From the NCBI RefSeq assembly GCF_041906005.1, contig NZ_JAYRJY010000002.1, positions 248,001 to 312,000 of the forward strand: 64,000 bases of DNA. Reading direction: 5' to 3'. This document shows, piece after piece, positions 16,409 through 24,928 of the stretch. The translations under genes and the position numbers were made by a program. Source of the DNA: Ferrovibrio sp041906005 (GTDB lineage Bacteria > Pseudomonadota > Alphaproteobacteria > Ferrovibrionales > Ferrovibrionaceae). Below the pieces are notes generated by a model that worked only from the letters and a program-made list of their open reading frames with translations, was not told the DNA's origin and searched no databases. Positions within the stretch are counted from its first letter, which is position 1; every line of letters starts with the position of its first letter.

Positions 16409-18664
16409 TTAAGCCGACACATCCTGCGGGAAATTTATCGTGAACCGGGTCCCCTCGTCTTCCCGGCTCGACACCGCGATGGTCCCGCCCAGAACCTGGC
16501 TGACCAGATTGTAGACGATATGCAAGCCAAGGCCGGTACCGCCGGTGCCGCGCCTGGTGGTGAAGAAAGGATCGAATACGCGCGGCAGGTCGGCGGCGGC
16601 GATGCCGCGTCCGTTGTCGCGGAATTCCACAAGAATGCGGCCCTCACGCGGCTGGCTCACGCCGATCCAGATCCGGCCGGGCCGCGCGCCATCGTCAAAG
16701 GCATGCTGCAGCGTATTCATCACCAGATTGGTGATGATCTGACCCAGGGCCCCGGGCCGGTTGCGGATCATCAGCTTGGCCGGGCAATCGATCTCCACCG
16801 TATGCTCGGTGCCGCGCAGGGCCGGCGCCAGACTCAACATGATCTCGTGCAGATATTCGCCAATATCGAACAGGCGCAGGTCGTCGGTACTCTGGTCGGC
16901 GGCAACCTGCTTGAAAGCCTGGATCAGCCGCGCCGCGCGAGCCAGATTACCCTGCATGATGCGCGTGGCCTCGGTCGCGGTCTCGATAAAGCCTTCCAGA
17001 TCGCTACGCCGCAACTGATCGTCCCTGAACCGGCCGGTCAATTGCCCGATCTCTTCCGCCAGATGCGAGGCCGCCGTCACGCCTATACCCAGCGGCGTGG
17101 AAATCTCGTGACTCATGCCGGCCACCAACGAGCCCAGCGAGGCCATCTTTTCGGCCAGGATCAGATTGGCCTGGGCGCCACGCAGTTCGGCCAGGGCGCG
17201 TTCGGCCTCTTCCTTGGCGCGGCGCAATTCATCTTCCATGCGGCGGCGCGCCGTGATGTTGGTGCGCACCACCACCAGGTCGCCCGACGGCGTCACCCGT
17301 TCATGCACCAGAAACCATTCGCCAGCATTGGTCCGCACCTCGACCATGCGTTCGGGTATACGGCGCCGCCCCAGCGCGACAGACGCAGCAGCCCCCTGAT
17401 CCTTCTCATCGCGACTGAATACACCACGGTCATAGCCGCGCTGAACCAGTTCCTCGAATGTCATGCCGATCGCCTGTTCCGAGGTCAGGCCGTAAAGCGC
17501 GGCAAAACGGCTGGAGCAGATGGCGATGCGATCCTGGGCGTCATAAATCACAAAACCGTCGCCGGCGACTTCGACAGCATGGCGCAAACGGCGGTTGAGG
17601 GCGTAACGCTCGGTGGCATCGAAAATGGTGACTGCCACCGAACGATCCGGCAGGCGGCCGATGGTGAATTCCAGCACCTTGCCGGTCGGCGTATGACGCG
17701 CCGCGGCCGTGCCCGCCGTGCCCCGGATCAGACGGTCGATGTGATAACGCATGTCGCTGAGTTCCACATCGCCGAAATCGCGGCGCTGGGCCAGGAAGCG
17801 CAGCAGCGCATCGTGACTGTCGCCCGGATTGAGCGCACCGGGCGGCAGGGCAAGCAATTCCGCCGCGCGCCGGTTGATCGTGTGAATCGTCCCATCGGGA
17901 TGGAACAGCATGACGCCGACAGGCAGCGCATCGAGCGCCCAGGCCTGGTATTCGCTGCGGCGGCGGCTTTCCTGGCGGGCCAGCGAGAGCGCCTCGGTCA
18001 CCCGGCGTGCTTCCTCGCGGGCCATGTAATTGCGGCGACGCTCCAGTTTGATCTGCCGCATGCCGGCAAAACCAAGCGGATTGCCGATCAGGGCAAACAA
18101 CGCCAGGCCGACCATGCTCTCGGCGCGGAACGGCAACCAGAATATCGCCAGCCCCGCCATGCCCAGGGAGACATAGATCGCATTGGAGAGCGTCAGCCGC
18201 GCTGAACAGGGGACCAGCAGGTAGAAGACCAGCAGATAGGCGAAGACCAGCGAGCCCGCGCTCAGGGCCGGTGGCGCGCTGATCATCCAGGTCATGAAGG
18301 TGAGCGTGGTGAGGGTGGCCATGCCGATACCGGCCACCACATCCAGCATCTGCACGTCGTTCAGGCGCTGCACCAGATATTGAAACAGGATTCCGACAGC
18401 CAGCCCCAGGCCGCGCACCAGCACAAAGAAGAAAAAGGTCTGTCCGTAACCATGCACCAGATAATCGCGCACCAGCAGCAGACAGAAGGCGGCCGTCGCC
18501 GCCAGACCGCAGGCCTGCAGCAGGCGCCGCGACGGATCAAGCCGGCTTTGCCGATACATGTGCTCGACGCGGCGGTCGCGAAACTCACCTGTCCAGGCGA
18601 ATAGCCGGGCATCCTCCGCTGATTGCAGCAGAGAGGTCAGTGACGAATGGGGTGGCTGGTGCAT
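16409..18664 (-). CDS. Membrane PAS sensor histidine kinase
   Basis: 751 aa. The N-terminus (about 50-200) has some six membrane helices. PAS-like domains follow (about 235-335 and 350-480), then a coiled segment. The phospho-acceptor His is in LVAGMSHEISTPLG (about residue 545), and the ATPase has NTLQHAF (N box), FRDNGRGI and GTGGTGLGLHIVYNLV. The MSHEISTPLGI form is typical of hybrid-like or chemotaxis-linked kinases. No response regulator is adjacent, so it is an orphan kinase. It is divergent from flgE over 200 bp, so a motility role is possible but unproven. Confidence 0.9.
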   Translation of the reverse strand: MHQPPHSSLTSLLQSAEDARLFAWTGEFRDRRVEHMYRQSRLDPSRRLLQACGLAATAAFCLLLVRDYLVHGYGQTFFFFVLVRGLGLAVGILFQYLVQRLNDVQMLDVVAGIGMATLTTLTFMTWMISAPPALSAGSLVFAYLLVFYLLVPCSARLTLSNAIYVSLGMAGLAIFWLPFRAESMVGLALFALIGNPLGFAGMRQIKLERRRNYMAREEARRVTEALSLARQESRRRSEYQAWALDALPVGVMLFHPDGTIHTINRRAAELLALPPGALNPGDSHDALLRFLAQRRDFGDVELSDMRYHIDRLIRGTAGTAAARHTPTGKVLEFTIGRLPDRSVAVTIFDATERYALNRRLRHAVEVAGDGFVIYDAQDRIAICSSRFAALYGLTSEQAIGMTFEELVQRGYDRGVFSRDEKDQGAAASVALGRRRIPERMVEVRTNAGEWFLVHERVTPSGDLVVVRTNITARRRMEDELRRAKEEAERALAELRGAQANLILAEKMASLGSLVAGMSHEISTPLGIGVTAASHLAEEIGQLTGRFRDDQLRRSDLEGFIETATEATRIMQGNLARAARLIQAFKQVAADQSTDDLRLFDIGEYLHEIMLSLAPALRGTEHTVEIDCPAKLMIRNRPGALGQIITNLVMNTLQHAFDDGARPGRIWIGVSQPREGRILVEFRDNGRGIAAADLPRVFDPFFTTRRGTGGTGLGLHIVYNLVSQVLGGTIAVSSREDEGTRFTINFPQDVSA

Positions 18665-18804
18665 GACAATGCGGGATCCCGGGCCGGCATATTATGACCG
18701 TCTTACGGCCCGGACAAAGCAAGACGGCAAATATTGCCTAGCGCCAGCGACCGGGATCAAGTCCATTCGTCTTATTTATCATATATTTACAGGACATTCC
18801 AGCC

Positions 18805-18820
18805 CGGCATGGACCTTGCT
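18805..18820 (+). promoter_or_regulatory. Sigma-54 type promoter of flgE
   Basis: CGGCATG-GACC-TTGCT matches the -24/-12 consensus TGGCACG-N4-TTGCW, with GG and GC exactly 10 bases apart. Transcription would start near 18831, 34 bp before the flgE ATG at 18865 and after the alternative upstream ATG at 18826, which settles the start. Sigma-54 control of hook genes is established in alphaproteobacteria such as Caulobacter. Confidence 0.72.
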
Positions 18821-18864
18821 TTGCAATGGCCGAGACACATTTTTACGGACCCAGGAGTCCAACC

Positions 18865-20178
18865 ATGTCCTATTACGGTGCCCTCGGTACGGCCGTGCAA
18901 GGCATATCCGCACAGGCGATTGCCATCGGCCATATCTCAGACAACGTCGCCAATGCGACCACCAACGGCTACAAGCAGGTGAAGACCAGCTTCGCCGACA
19001 TGGTCAACAACAAGGTGCTGGGTGCCAGCGAAGTGCTGGACAACAACCGCAACATGGGTGTGTCCGCCATGGCCGGTTTTGCCAACCGGCAGCAGGGCCA
19101 GATCATCGGAAACAGCAGCTTCACCTCGATCGCCGTGGACGGCAATGGCTTCATTCCCGTGGCCAAGGCAACCGGGTTCAACCGGGCGACCGGCGAGCCG
19201 ACCGGCTTTGAAGACACCGTCTATTACACCCGCCTGGGCGATTTCCGCCTCGACAACAATAATCGCCTGGTCAATTCGGCCGGCTATTACCTGATGTCGG
19301 CCGAAGTGGATGGCACCACGATTTCCCCGTTCGAACTGGATGACAGCGAGATCGCCGCCGTCCCTACCACGACGGTCAACTACCGCGCCAACCTGCCCGC
19401 CAACGCCACCCCCGGCAGCGTCTTTTCGAACGGCATCGGCATCGTCGATTCCGAAAGCAATGATCGCAACTTCCAGCTCCTCTGGAACAAAACTGCTGCC
19501 AACACCTGGACTTTGACGATCAACACCTCCGATGGCACGCCGTCCAGCTTCGGTCCGATCAACGTCACGTTCAACAACGGCCGGCTGGACACCATGACCA
19601 CGACGGATACCAACCTGACGGTCAGCGGCTCAGGGAGCGCCACCGTTGCGCTGTCGGTCGATTTCGGCAGCGGCGCGCAGGCGATCACCGTAAATCTCGG
19701 GCAATTCGGCGGCACTTTCGACCCCAATGCCACCAGCGGCCTGTCGCAATTCGGCGGCAATATCGACACCCTGACCAACCTGAGCATCGACCAGAACGGC
19801 CTCAAGGGCGGCGAATTCGATTATGTCACCTTCGATGAAGACGGTGCCATCGTCTACAACTACGAAAACGGCCGCAGCCAGATCGGCGCGCAGCTTCTGC
19901 TGGCCAACTTCCCCGAGCCCGACCGGCTGGATCGCCTGGACGGCACCGTGTTTCTGGAAACCTCGCGTTCGGGCCAGGTGGTATTCGGCACGCCGGGCGA
20001 TTCCGACAATGACGCCGGCGTCGGCGTGATCCGCGCCGGCGCGCTGGAGCAATCCACCGTTGACGTTTCCGAGCAGATGACCCGCCTGATCGTGGCCCAG
20101 CAGGCTTATTCGATGAACGGCCAGGTGATCACTGCCGCCGACAGCATGCTGTCGCGCGCCATCGACATGAAAAAATAA
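18865..20178 (+). CDS. flgE: Flagellar hook protein FlgE
   Basis: 437 aa from MSYYGALGTAVQGISAQ, with AGGAG nine bases upstream and the sigma-54 start point just ahead. The N-terminal flagellar-rod motif (SDNVANATTNGYKQVKTSF) and the C-terminal QMTRLIVAQQAYSMNGQVIT with AADSMLSRAID are the paired helices that define hook and rod proteins; between them is the FlgE variable D2 region. It builds the hook outside the cell after export by the flagellar type III apparatus. It stands alone, with no flgD or fliK nearby, which is unusual because flgE is usually in a hook operon. Rod proteins FlgF/FlgG are shorter, so FlgE is preferred. Confidence 0.92.
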   Translation: MSYYGALGTAVQGISAQAIAIGHISDNVANATTNGYKQVKTSFADMVNNKVLGASEVLDNNRNMGVSAMAGFANRQQGQIIGNSSFTSIAVDGNGFIPVAKATGFNRATGEPTGFEDTVYYTRLGDFRLDNNNRLVNSAGYYLMSAEVDGTTISPFELDDSEIAAVPTTTVNYRANLPANATPGSVFSNGIGIVDSESNDRNFQLLWNKTAANTWTLTINTSDGTPSSFGPINVTFNNGRLDTMTTTDTNLTVSGSGSATVALSVDFGSGAQAITVNLGQFGGTFDPNATSGLSQFGGNIDTLTNLSIDQNGLKGGEFDYVTFDEDGAIVYNYENGRSQIGAQLLLANFPEPDRLDRLDGTVFLETSRSGQVVFGTPGDSDNDAGVGVIRAGALEQSTVDVSEQMTRLIVAQQAYSMNGQVITAADSMLSRAIDMKK

Positions 20179-20202
20179 GCACTCCGCACCAACGGCCCGC
20201 CA

Positions 20203-20577
20203 TCAACCCGGTGTGCAGCGCGTCTGTTTGCCGGGCAGCGAATAGCGGCAGGTCAGGTCGCGCCCATTGGGCTGGCTGAGTTTGAAGATGTCGCCCTCCA
20301 TCCGGCGCACGGCATACTGATTGGAAAACTGCAGCCAGCCGAAACTGTCGAAATAGGCCTGGATGCCATTGGAAAACAGCAGGTCGCGCCGGCGGTTTTT
20401 CGAGACCCGTACCTTGCTGCCATATTCCAGCGTGCCATCCTCAAATTCACGGATCACCAGGTCGTTCGTGCACAGCGCCTGTTTCGGGTCATCGGTGAGC
20501 CGGCAGCCGAACCCGGGCGTATCGGCCGGCGGGGTGCTGATCACGATGGCAAAAATCGTGGCTTCCATCAGATTCAT
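20203..20577 (-). CDS. Uncharacterised small protein
   Basis: 124 aa from MNLMEATIFAIVISTPPADT, with GGGAGGT eight bases upstream. No family is recognised. It holds four cysteines (in GFGCRLTDD, QALCTND, LTCRYS, TRCTPG), which could form two disulfides; the hydrophobic start may be a short signal or membrane segment, so a periplasmic location is possible. It converges on flgE with 24 bp between stops and is divergent from the copper operon. The coding bias matches its neighbours. Confidence 0.7.
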   Translation of the reverse strand: MNLMEATIFAIVISTPPADTPGFGCRLTDDPKQALCTNDLVIREFEDGTLEYGSKVRVSKNRRRDLLFSNGIQAYFDSFGWLQFSNQYAVRRMEGDIFKLSQPNGRDLTCRYSLPGKQTRCTPG

Positions 20578-20631
20578 GCAGACCTCCCGATTCCAGGCGG
20601 CATTTTAGCACAAGCAGGCCGACGGGCGGCC

Positions 20632-20662
20632 TTGACCCTGCCATATGGGAAGGCAATATGGT
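20632..20662 (+). promoter_or_regulatory. Possible MerR/CueR-type promoter of the copper operon
   Basis: TTGACC at 20632-20637 and TATGGT at 20657-20662 are separated by 19 bp, the elongated spacing typical of MerR-family promoters, and the spacer holds an imperfect dyad CCTGCC-ATATG-GGAAGG, resembling CueR half-sites but 2 bp closer together than usual. The start point would fall at or next to the ATG at 20669, giving a leaderless message. No MerR-family gene is in the window. Confidence 0.32.
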
Positions 20663-20668
20663 GCCGGC

Positions 20669-21100
20669 ATGACGCATCGTCTCGGCATCCTCAAACGTTC
20701 GACGGGCCGGCGGATCATCGCCTGGGCGACGACCGCAGGCTTGCTCGTCGCCATGTTGCTCATGCCCCAGGCTATGGTCCTGGCCATGCCAATGGCAGCT
20801 CATGCCGCCCCCCACTCAGCCGCCAGCGCATCTCAGACGGATGATCATGCCGGCCATGCCGGGGTTCACGCCCATCAGCACCAACACGCGCAGGACCAAC
20901 ATGCAGGCGCGCCGTTGCCTGATCCGGATTCATCCGGCTGCGGCCTGTGCAACGATTGCGCTCTCTGCGCCATGACCCTGCCGATGATGATCGGCAGCAT
21001 TGCCTCCCCCGATTATCCCCCCGCCCGGCTCCGTATCGCCGAAACCAACCTGCTGCCGGGTATCCTACCGCCTCCGCCCGCCGAGCCTCCGCGAGTCTGA
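20669..21100 (+). CDS. His/Cys-rich membrane-anchored protein of copper operon
   Basis: 143 aa from MTHRLGILKR; an ATG at 20645 (8 residues longer) is an alternative but would lie inside the putative promoter. A membrane or signal helix (about 22-45) with a preceding TGRR is followed by a His-rich stretch (residues about 60-80, HAGHAGVHAHQHQHAQ) and a CGLCNDCALC motif with Cys91, Cys94, Cys97 and Cys100. The pattern resembles DUF2946-type proteins at the head of copper clusters. It is likely a periplasmic copper or metal binder, judged from content and position; no enzyme motif is present. Confidence 0.72.
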   Translation: MTHRLGILKRSTGRRIIAWATTAGLLVAMLLMPQAMVLAMPMAAHAAPHSAASASQTDDHAGHAGVHAHQHQHAQDQHAGAPLPDPDSSGCGLCNDCALCAMTLPMMIGSIASPDYPPARLRIAETNLLPGILPPPPAEPPRV

Positions 21101-21176
21101 AGCTTCGCCCTGAATCTGTGTTGCCGCGCAATCAGCGGCAGCACATTGGACGATTCTTCAACTTCGGAGAGCAGCC

Positions 21177-21482
21177 ATGCTGTCCCTGCCCATACGACCG
21201 ACCCTGCTGGGTCTGGCCGCGATCTGCGTCACTGGCATCGCCACAGCGGCCGAACCCCAACGGCCATCCCCGGCCGATCCTGCAGCCAGCGCCGGAATGC
21301 CGGCCTACCGTTCGGCCTTCAGCGATTACCAGCCCATGCAAGAGGCGGCGCCGCAGGACTGGCGCACCGTCAACGACGCGGTGGCCCGTACCGGCGGCCA
21401 TGCCGGCGCGCTGAAAGAAAACGCCGCAGCAGGCAAGCCGGCCGCGATGACCCCGGCTGGCCATGCCGGCCACAAGCATTGA
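21177..21482 (+). CDS. Small exported protein of copper-resistance operon
   Basis: 101 aa with a Sec signal peptide (LLGLAAICVTGIATAAE, cut near 25). The mature part has YRSAFSDYQPM and WRTVNDAVARTGGHAGALK, a pattern found in unnamed proteins encoded between copper genes of proteobacteria, and ends in a short HAGHKH tail. No function is established. It sits 76 bp after the His/Cys-rich gene and 8 bp before the outer-membrane lipoprotein, so co-expression is near certain. Confidence 0.78.
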   Translation: MLSLPIRPTLLGLAAICVTGIATAAEPQRPSPADPAASAGMPAYRSAFSDYQPMQEAAPQDWRTVNDAVARTGGHAGALKENAAAGKPAAMTPAGHAGHKH

Positions 21483-21490
21483 GGCGCGCC

Positions 21491-22840
21491 ATGCATCGAA
21501 TTGCACCGGGGCTTGCCCTGCTTCTGCTTCTGGGCGCCTGTGCCGGCCCCGTCGCCGACCGCGCCTTCGAGGGTATCGCCACCCAGACCGAACGGCAGAT
21601 CGGCCAGCGTCCCGTCTGGATCCGCAGCGAGGCCGATGAACAGGCCGTCCGCGCCGCGCTGGACCGACTGCTCGCGAAACCCATCAGTGCAGATGACGCG
21701 GTGCAGATCGCGCTGCTGAACAATCGCCGCCTGCAGAGCAGGCTGTCCGAACTGGGTATCGGCGCCGCCGACCTCACGGCGTCGTGGCGACCGGCCAATC
21801 CCGGCATCGGGTTCAGCCGTCTTCACCGCAGCGGTGAAGTGGAGATCGAACGCAGCTTCAGCATCGATGCGCTCAGCCTGCTGGCTTTGCCGCTGCGCGC
21901 GGGCATCGAGGCCCGGCAGTTCGAGCGGACCAAGCTGCAGACCGCCGGCGAAATACTCACTCTCGCGGCACAGACCAAACGGGCCTGGTACGAGGCGGTC
22001 GCCGCCGAACAAACCGCTCGCTATATCGAGACGATGCGTGAAAGCGCATCGGTGCAGGCAGAACTGGCCAAACGCATGTATCAGGCCGGCAACTGGGGCA
22101 TGCTGGATTACGCGCGCGAGCAGTTGTTTTACGCCGATGCCACGGCACGGCTGGCACGCAGCCGCGTGAGCGCCACGGCCGCGCGCGAAAAGCTCGCCCG
22201 CCTGATGGGCCTATGGGGCGACGACCTGCGTTTCACCCTGCCCGAACGCCTGCCGGTGCTGCCGGCCAAACCGCGCGAGGCCCGCAATATCGAGGCCGAG
22301 ACCATCGCCGGCCGGCTTGATGTGAAACAGGCGCAGGCCGAGCTCGAAGCCGTGCGCAAGGCTTATGGCCTGACCAATGCCCTGCGGTTCGTGAACGTTC
22401 TGGAAACCGGCTTCGTGCGCAAAAGCGAGGAAGGCCGCTCCGACAAGGTCGGTTATGAAATCCGGCTGGAAGTGCCGATCTTCGATTTCGGCGACGCCAA
22501 GGCCACCAAGGCCGAACAGACCTGGCGGCAGGCGGTGAACCGGCTGACCGATACCGCGGTGGATGCCCGCTCGGCAGCGCGCGAAACCTGGCTGACCTAC
22601 CGCACGGCTCATGATCTTGCCCTGCATTACCAGACCGAGATCCTGCCGCTACGGCAGAAGATCGGCGAAGAGATGGCGCTGCGCTACAACGGCATGCTGG
22701 TCAGCGTGTTCGACCTGCTGGCCGATGCACGGGAGCAAATCGCCGAGGTCACTGCCGCGCTGGAGGCGCAACGCGATTTCTGGCTCGCCGATACCGACCT
22801 CACTTTCGTCACCCTTGCCGCAACCCGAACCGGGAGCTGA
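21491..22840 (+). CDS. TolC-family outer-membrane efflux lipoprotein
   Basis: 449 aa from MHRIAPGLALLLLLGACAG, a lipoprotein signal with lipobox LGAC. The rest is helical with the repeated TolC/OEP pattern: ALLNNRRLQSRLSELGIGAADL, AARSAARETWLTYRTAHDLAL (shown in short form) and YNGMLVSVFDLLADAREQIAEV. CusC-like proteins form the outer-membrane channel of tripartite efflux pumps. No RND or MFP partner (CusA/CusB) is in the operon, so it must share a pump encoded elsewhere or act differently. It is 4 bp ahead of the multicopper oxidase gene. Confidence 0.85.
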   Translation: MHRIAPGLALLLLLGACAGPVADRAFEGIATQTERQIGQRPVWIRSEADEQAVRAALDRLLAKPISADDAVQIALLNNRRLQSRLSELGIGAADLTASWRPANPGIGFSRLHRSGEVEIERSFSIDALSLLALPLRAGIEARQFERTKLQTAGEILTLAAQTKRAWYEAVAAEQTARYIETMRESASVQAELAKRMYQAGNWGMLDYAREQLFYADATARLARSRVSATAAREKLARLMGLWGDDLRFTLPERLPVLPAKPREARNIEAETIAGRLDVKQAQAELEAVRKAYGLTNALRFVNVLETGFVRKSEEGRSDKVGYEIRLEVPIFDFGDAKATKAEQTWRQAVNRLTDTAVDARSAARETWLTYRTAHDLALHYQTEILPLRQKIGEEMALRYNGMLVSVFDLLADAREQIAEVTAALEAQRDFWLADTDLTFVTLAATRTGS

Positions 22841-22844
22841 TGCC

Positions 22845-24122
22845 ATGCTCACCCGTCGCACCCTGCTCGCCGCCACCGGTGGCATCGCCGCCGCAACCGT
22901 CGCCCGCTCCGCGCTGGCCGCCCTCCCTGAACCGGCCTATTCACAAGGCCCCGGCACCGCGCCGCCACCGCAACCTTCCACCGGCCGGCCCTTCCATCCC
23001 GTCGTCACGCTGAACGGCTGGTCGGCCCCCTGGCGCATGAACAATGGCTGGAAGGAGTTCCATCTCGTCGCCGAGCCGGTGGTGCGCGAGATGGCACCGG
23101 GCATGAAAGCCAATCTGTGGGGCTATAACGGCCAGTCGCCCGGCCCGACCATCGAGGCGGTGGAAGGCGACCGCGTGCGGCTGTTCGTCACCAACAAGCT
23201 GCCTGAACACACCACGATCCACTGGCACGGTCAGATCCTGCCCAGCGGCATGGACGGCGTGGGGGGCCTGAGCCAGCCACAGATCAAGCCGGGCGAAACC
23301 TATGTGTATGAGTTCGAACTGAAGAAATCCGGCACCTTCATGTATCACCCCCATGCCGATGAGATGGTGCAGATGGCGATGGGCATGATGGGATTTTTCG
23401 TGGTGCATCCACGCGATCCGAACCAGTACCGTGTCGACCGCGATTTCGTGTTCCTGATCAATGCCTATGACATCGAACCCGGCGCGGCCACGCCCAAGAT
23501 CGCGACCATGACCGAGTTCAACCTGTGGAGCTGGAACAGCCGGGTCTTCCCCGGCATCGACCCGCTGGTGGTGCGGCAGGGCGACCGCGTGCGCATCCGC
23601 ATGGGCAACCTGACCATGACCAACCACCCGATCCATCTGCATGGCTATGACTTCTCGGTCACCTGCACCGATGGTGGCTGGGTGCCGCCCTCGGCGCGCT
23701 GGCCCGAAGTGACCATCGACATGCCGGTGGGAGCCATGCGCGCCTTCGAGTTCGACGCGGTGAATCCCGGCGACTGGGCCTTTCACTGCCACAAGTCACA
23801 TCACACCATGAACGCCATGGGCCACAATGTGCCGACCATGATCGGCGTCGATCACAAGCATGTGGCCCGCCGACTGGTGAACCTGATCCCGGATTACATG
23901 GTGATGGGCGAACGCGGCATGGCCGATATGGGCGAGATGGAAATGCCCCTGCCCGACAACACCCTGCCGATGATGACCGGACGCGGCCCGTTCGGCCCCA
24001 TCGAGATGGGCGGCATGTTCAGTGTGGTGAAGGTGCGCGAAGGCCTGGCCCGCGACGATTATCGCGACCCGGGCTGGTACAAAAATCCTCCGGGTACCGT
24101 TGCCTATAAATGGAAAGGATAG
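22845..24122 (+). CDS. CopA-like multicopper oxidase
   Basis: 425 aa with a Tat signal (LTRRTLLAATGG). Copper motifs: HWHG (His126/His128), HPH (His168/His170), HPIHLHGYDF and HCHKSHHTMNAMG, the last giving the type 1 Cys. The C-terminal third is Met-rich (MADMGEMEMPLP, MGMMG), typical of cuprous-ion oxidases that bind copper at methionines. It would oxidise Cu(I) to less toxic Cu(II) in the periplasm. It is surrounded by copper-binding proteins, which supports the copper role more firmly than for the multicopper oxidase at 4.5 kb. Confidence 0.9.
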   Translation: MLTRRTLLAATGGIAAATVARSALAALPEPAYSQGPGTAPPPQPSTGRPFHPVVTLNGWSAPWRMNNGWKEFHLVAEPVVREMAPGMKANLWGYNGQSPGPTIEAVEGDRVRLFVTNKLPEHTTIHWHGQILPSGMDGVGGLSQPQIKPGETYVYEFELKKSGTFMYHPHADEMVQMAMGMMGFFVVHPRDPNQYRVDRDFVFLINAYDIEPGAATPKIATMTEFNLWSWNSRVFPGIDPLVVRQGDRVRIRMGNLTMTNHPIHLHGYDFSVTCTDGGWVPPSARWPEVTIDMPVGAMRAFEFDAVNPGDWAFHCHKSHHTMNAMGHNVPTMIGVDHKHVARRLVNLIPDYMVMGERGMADMGEMEMPLPDNTLPMMTGRGPFGPIEMGGMFSVVKVREGLARDDYRDPGWYKNPPGTVAYKWKG

Positions 24123-24126
24123 ACCG

Positions 24127-24615
24127 ATGAAGACCGCTACTCTTGTTCTGACTCTTGGCTTGCTGGCCGCTCCTGCTCTTGCCGCCCCTGGACATAGCGG
24201 CGGCCATGGTAGCCATGGCGGGGGCCATTATGACGGCCATGCCGCCGCCCTGGGTGAACCGGGCGACCCGAAGGCGAAAGCCCGCACCATCAGTATCGTC
24301 ATGTCCGACGAGATGCGCTTCAGCCCCGAGACCGTGACGGTCAAACGCGGCGAGACAATTCGTTTTGTTGTCAAAAACAACGGCCAGCTCAGGCATGAAA
24401 TGACGCTCGGCACCATGGACGAGCTGGTCGAGCATGCCAAGGTGATGGAACAGCATCCGGATATGGAGCATGACGATCCCAATGCCGTGACCGTGGAGCC
24501 CGGCCAGAGCAAGACCATCCTGTGGACATTCACCAAGGCCGGCAGCTTTGATTATGGCTGCCTTGTGCCCGGTCACATGCCGGCCGGCATGAAGGGCCGG
24601 ATCATCGTCCGCTGA
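24127..24615 (+). CDS. Periplasmic cupredoxin (blue-copper) protein
   Basis: 162 aa from MKTATLVLTLGLLAAPALAA, a Sec signal. A His/Gly-rich linker (GHSGGHGSHGGGHYDGH) precedes a plastocyanin-like fold with FVVKNNGQLRHEM (first His ligand) and DYGCLVPGHMPAGMKG (Cys, His and Met ligands), a full type 1 copper site. It probably buffers or ferries copper or electrons between the oxidase and the downstream cytochrome c. It follows the oxidase gene by 4 bp. Confidence 0.88.
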   Translation: MKTATLVLTLGLLAAPALAAPGHSGGHGSHGGGHYDGHAAALGEPGDPKAKARTISIVMSDEMRFSPETVTVKRGETIRFVVKNNGQLRHEMTLGTMDELVEHAKVMEQHPDMEHDDPNAVTVEPGQSKTILWTFTKAGSFDYGCLVPGHMPAGMKGRIIVR

Positions 24616-24630
24616 TTACTGGAGAGCATC

Positions 24631-24927
24631 ATGAGACAGTTCACCGCAGCCGTTATGGCCGGAATGATCACCCTGGCCAGTGGGCCATTATGGGCCCAGA
24701 CCGGCACAACCGAAGGCGAAGTGCGCCGCGTCGACAAAACGACCGGCAAGATCACCCTGCGCCACGGCCCCATTGCCGGCGAACTGGATATGCCGGCCAT
24801 GAGCATGGTCTTTCAGGCAAAGGATGCCTCCCTGCTGGACCGGCTGAAACCCGGCGACAAGGGCAGGTTCGTCGTCAGCAAGGATGATGGCGGCTACTGG
24901 ATTCTCTCGGCCGAACCGGAGAAGTAG
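24631..24927 (+). CDS. CusF-like periplasmic copper-binding protein
   Basis: 98 aa with a signal peptide ending near WAQ. The CusF/DUF1344 barrel is recognisable by GEVRRVDKTTGKITLRHGPI and DMPAMSMVFQ, which supply His and two Met ligands. The Trp that caps Cu(I) in E. coli CusF is not at the usual spot; the residue before DMPAM is Leu. It would bind Cu(I)/Ag(I) and hand it to an efflux pump, but none is encoded here. ATG is 15 bp after the cupredoxin stop with GGAGAG upstream. Confidence 0.86.
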   Translation: MRQFTAAVMAGMITLASGPLWAQTGTTEGEVRRVDKTTGKITLRHGPIAGELDMPAMSMVFQAKDASLLDRLKPGDKGRFVVSKDDGGYWILSAEPEK

Positions 24928-24928
24928 A

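Noticed and set aside
18826..18864. Upstream ATG for flgE adding 13 residues
   Set aside because: The sigma-54 start point falls after it, and the known FlgE N-terminus begins at MSYYGA with a good ribosome site.
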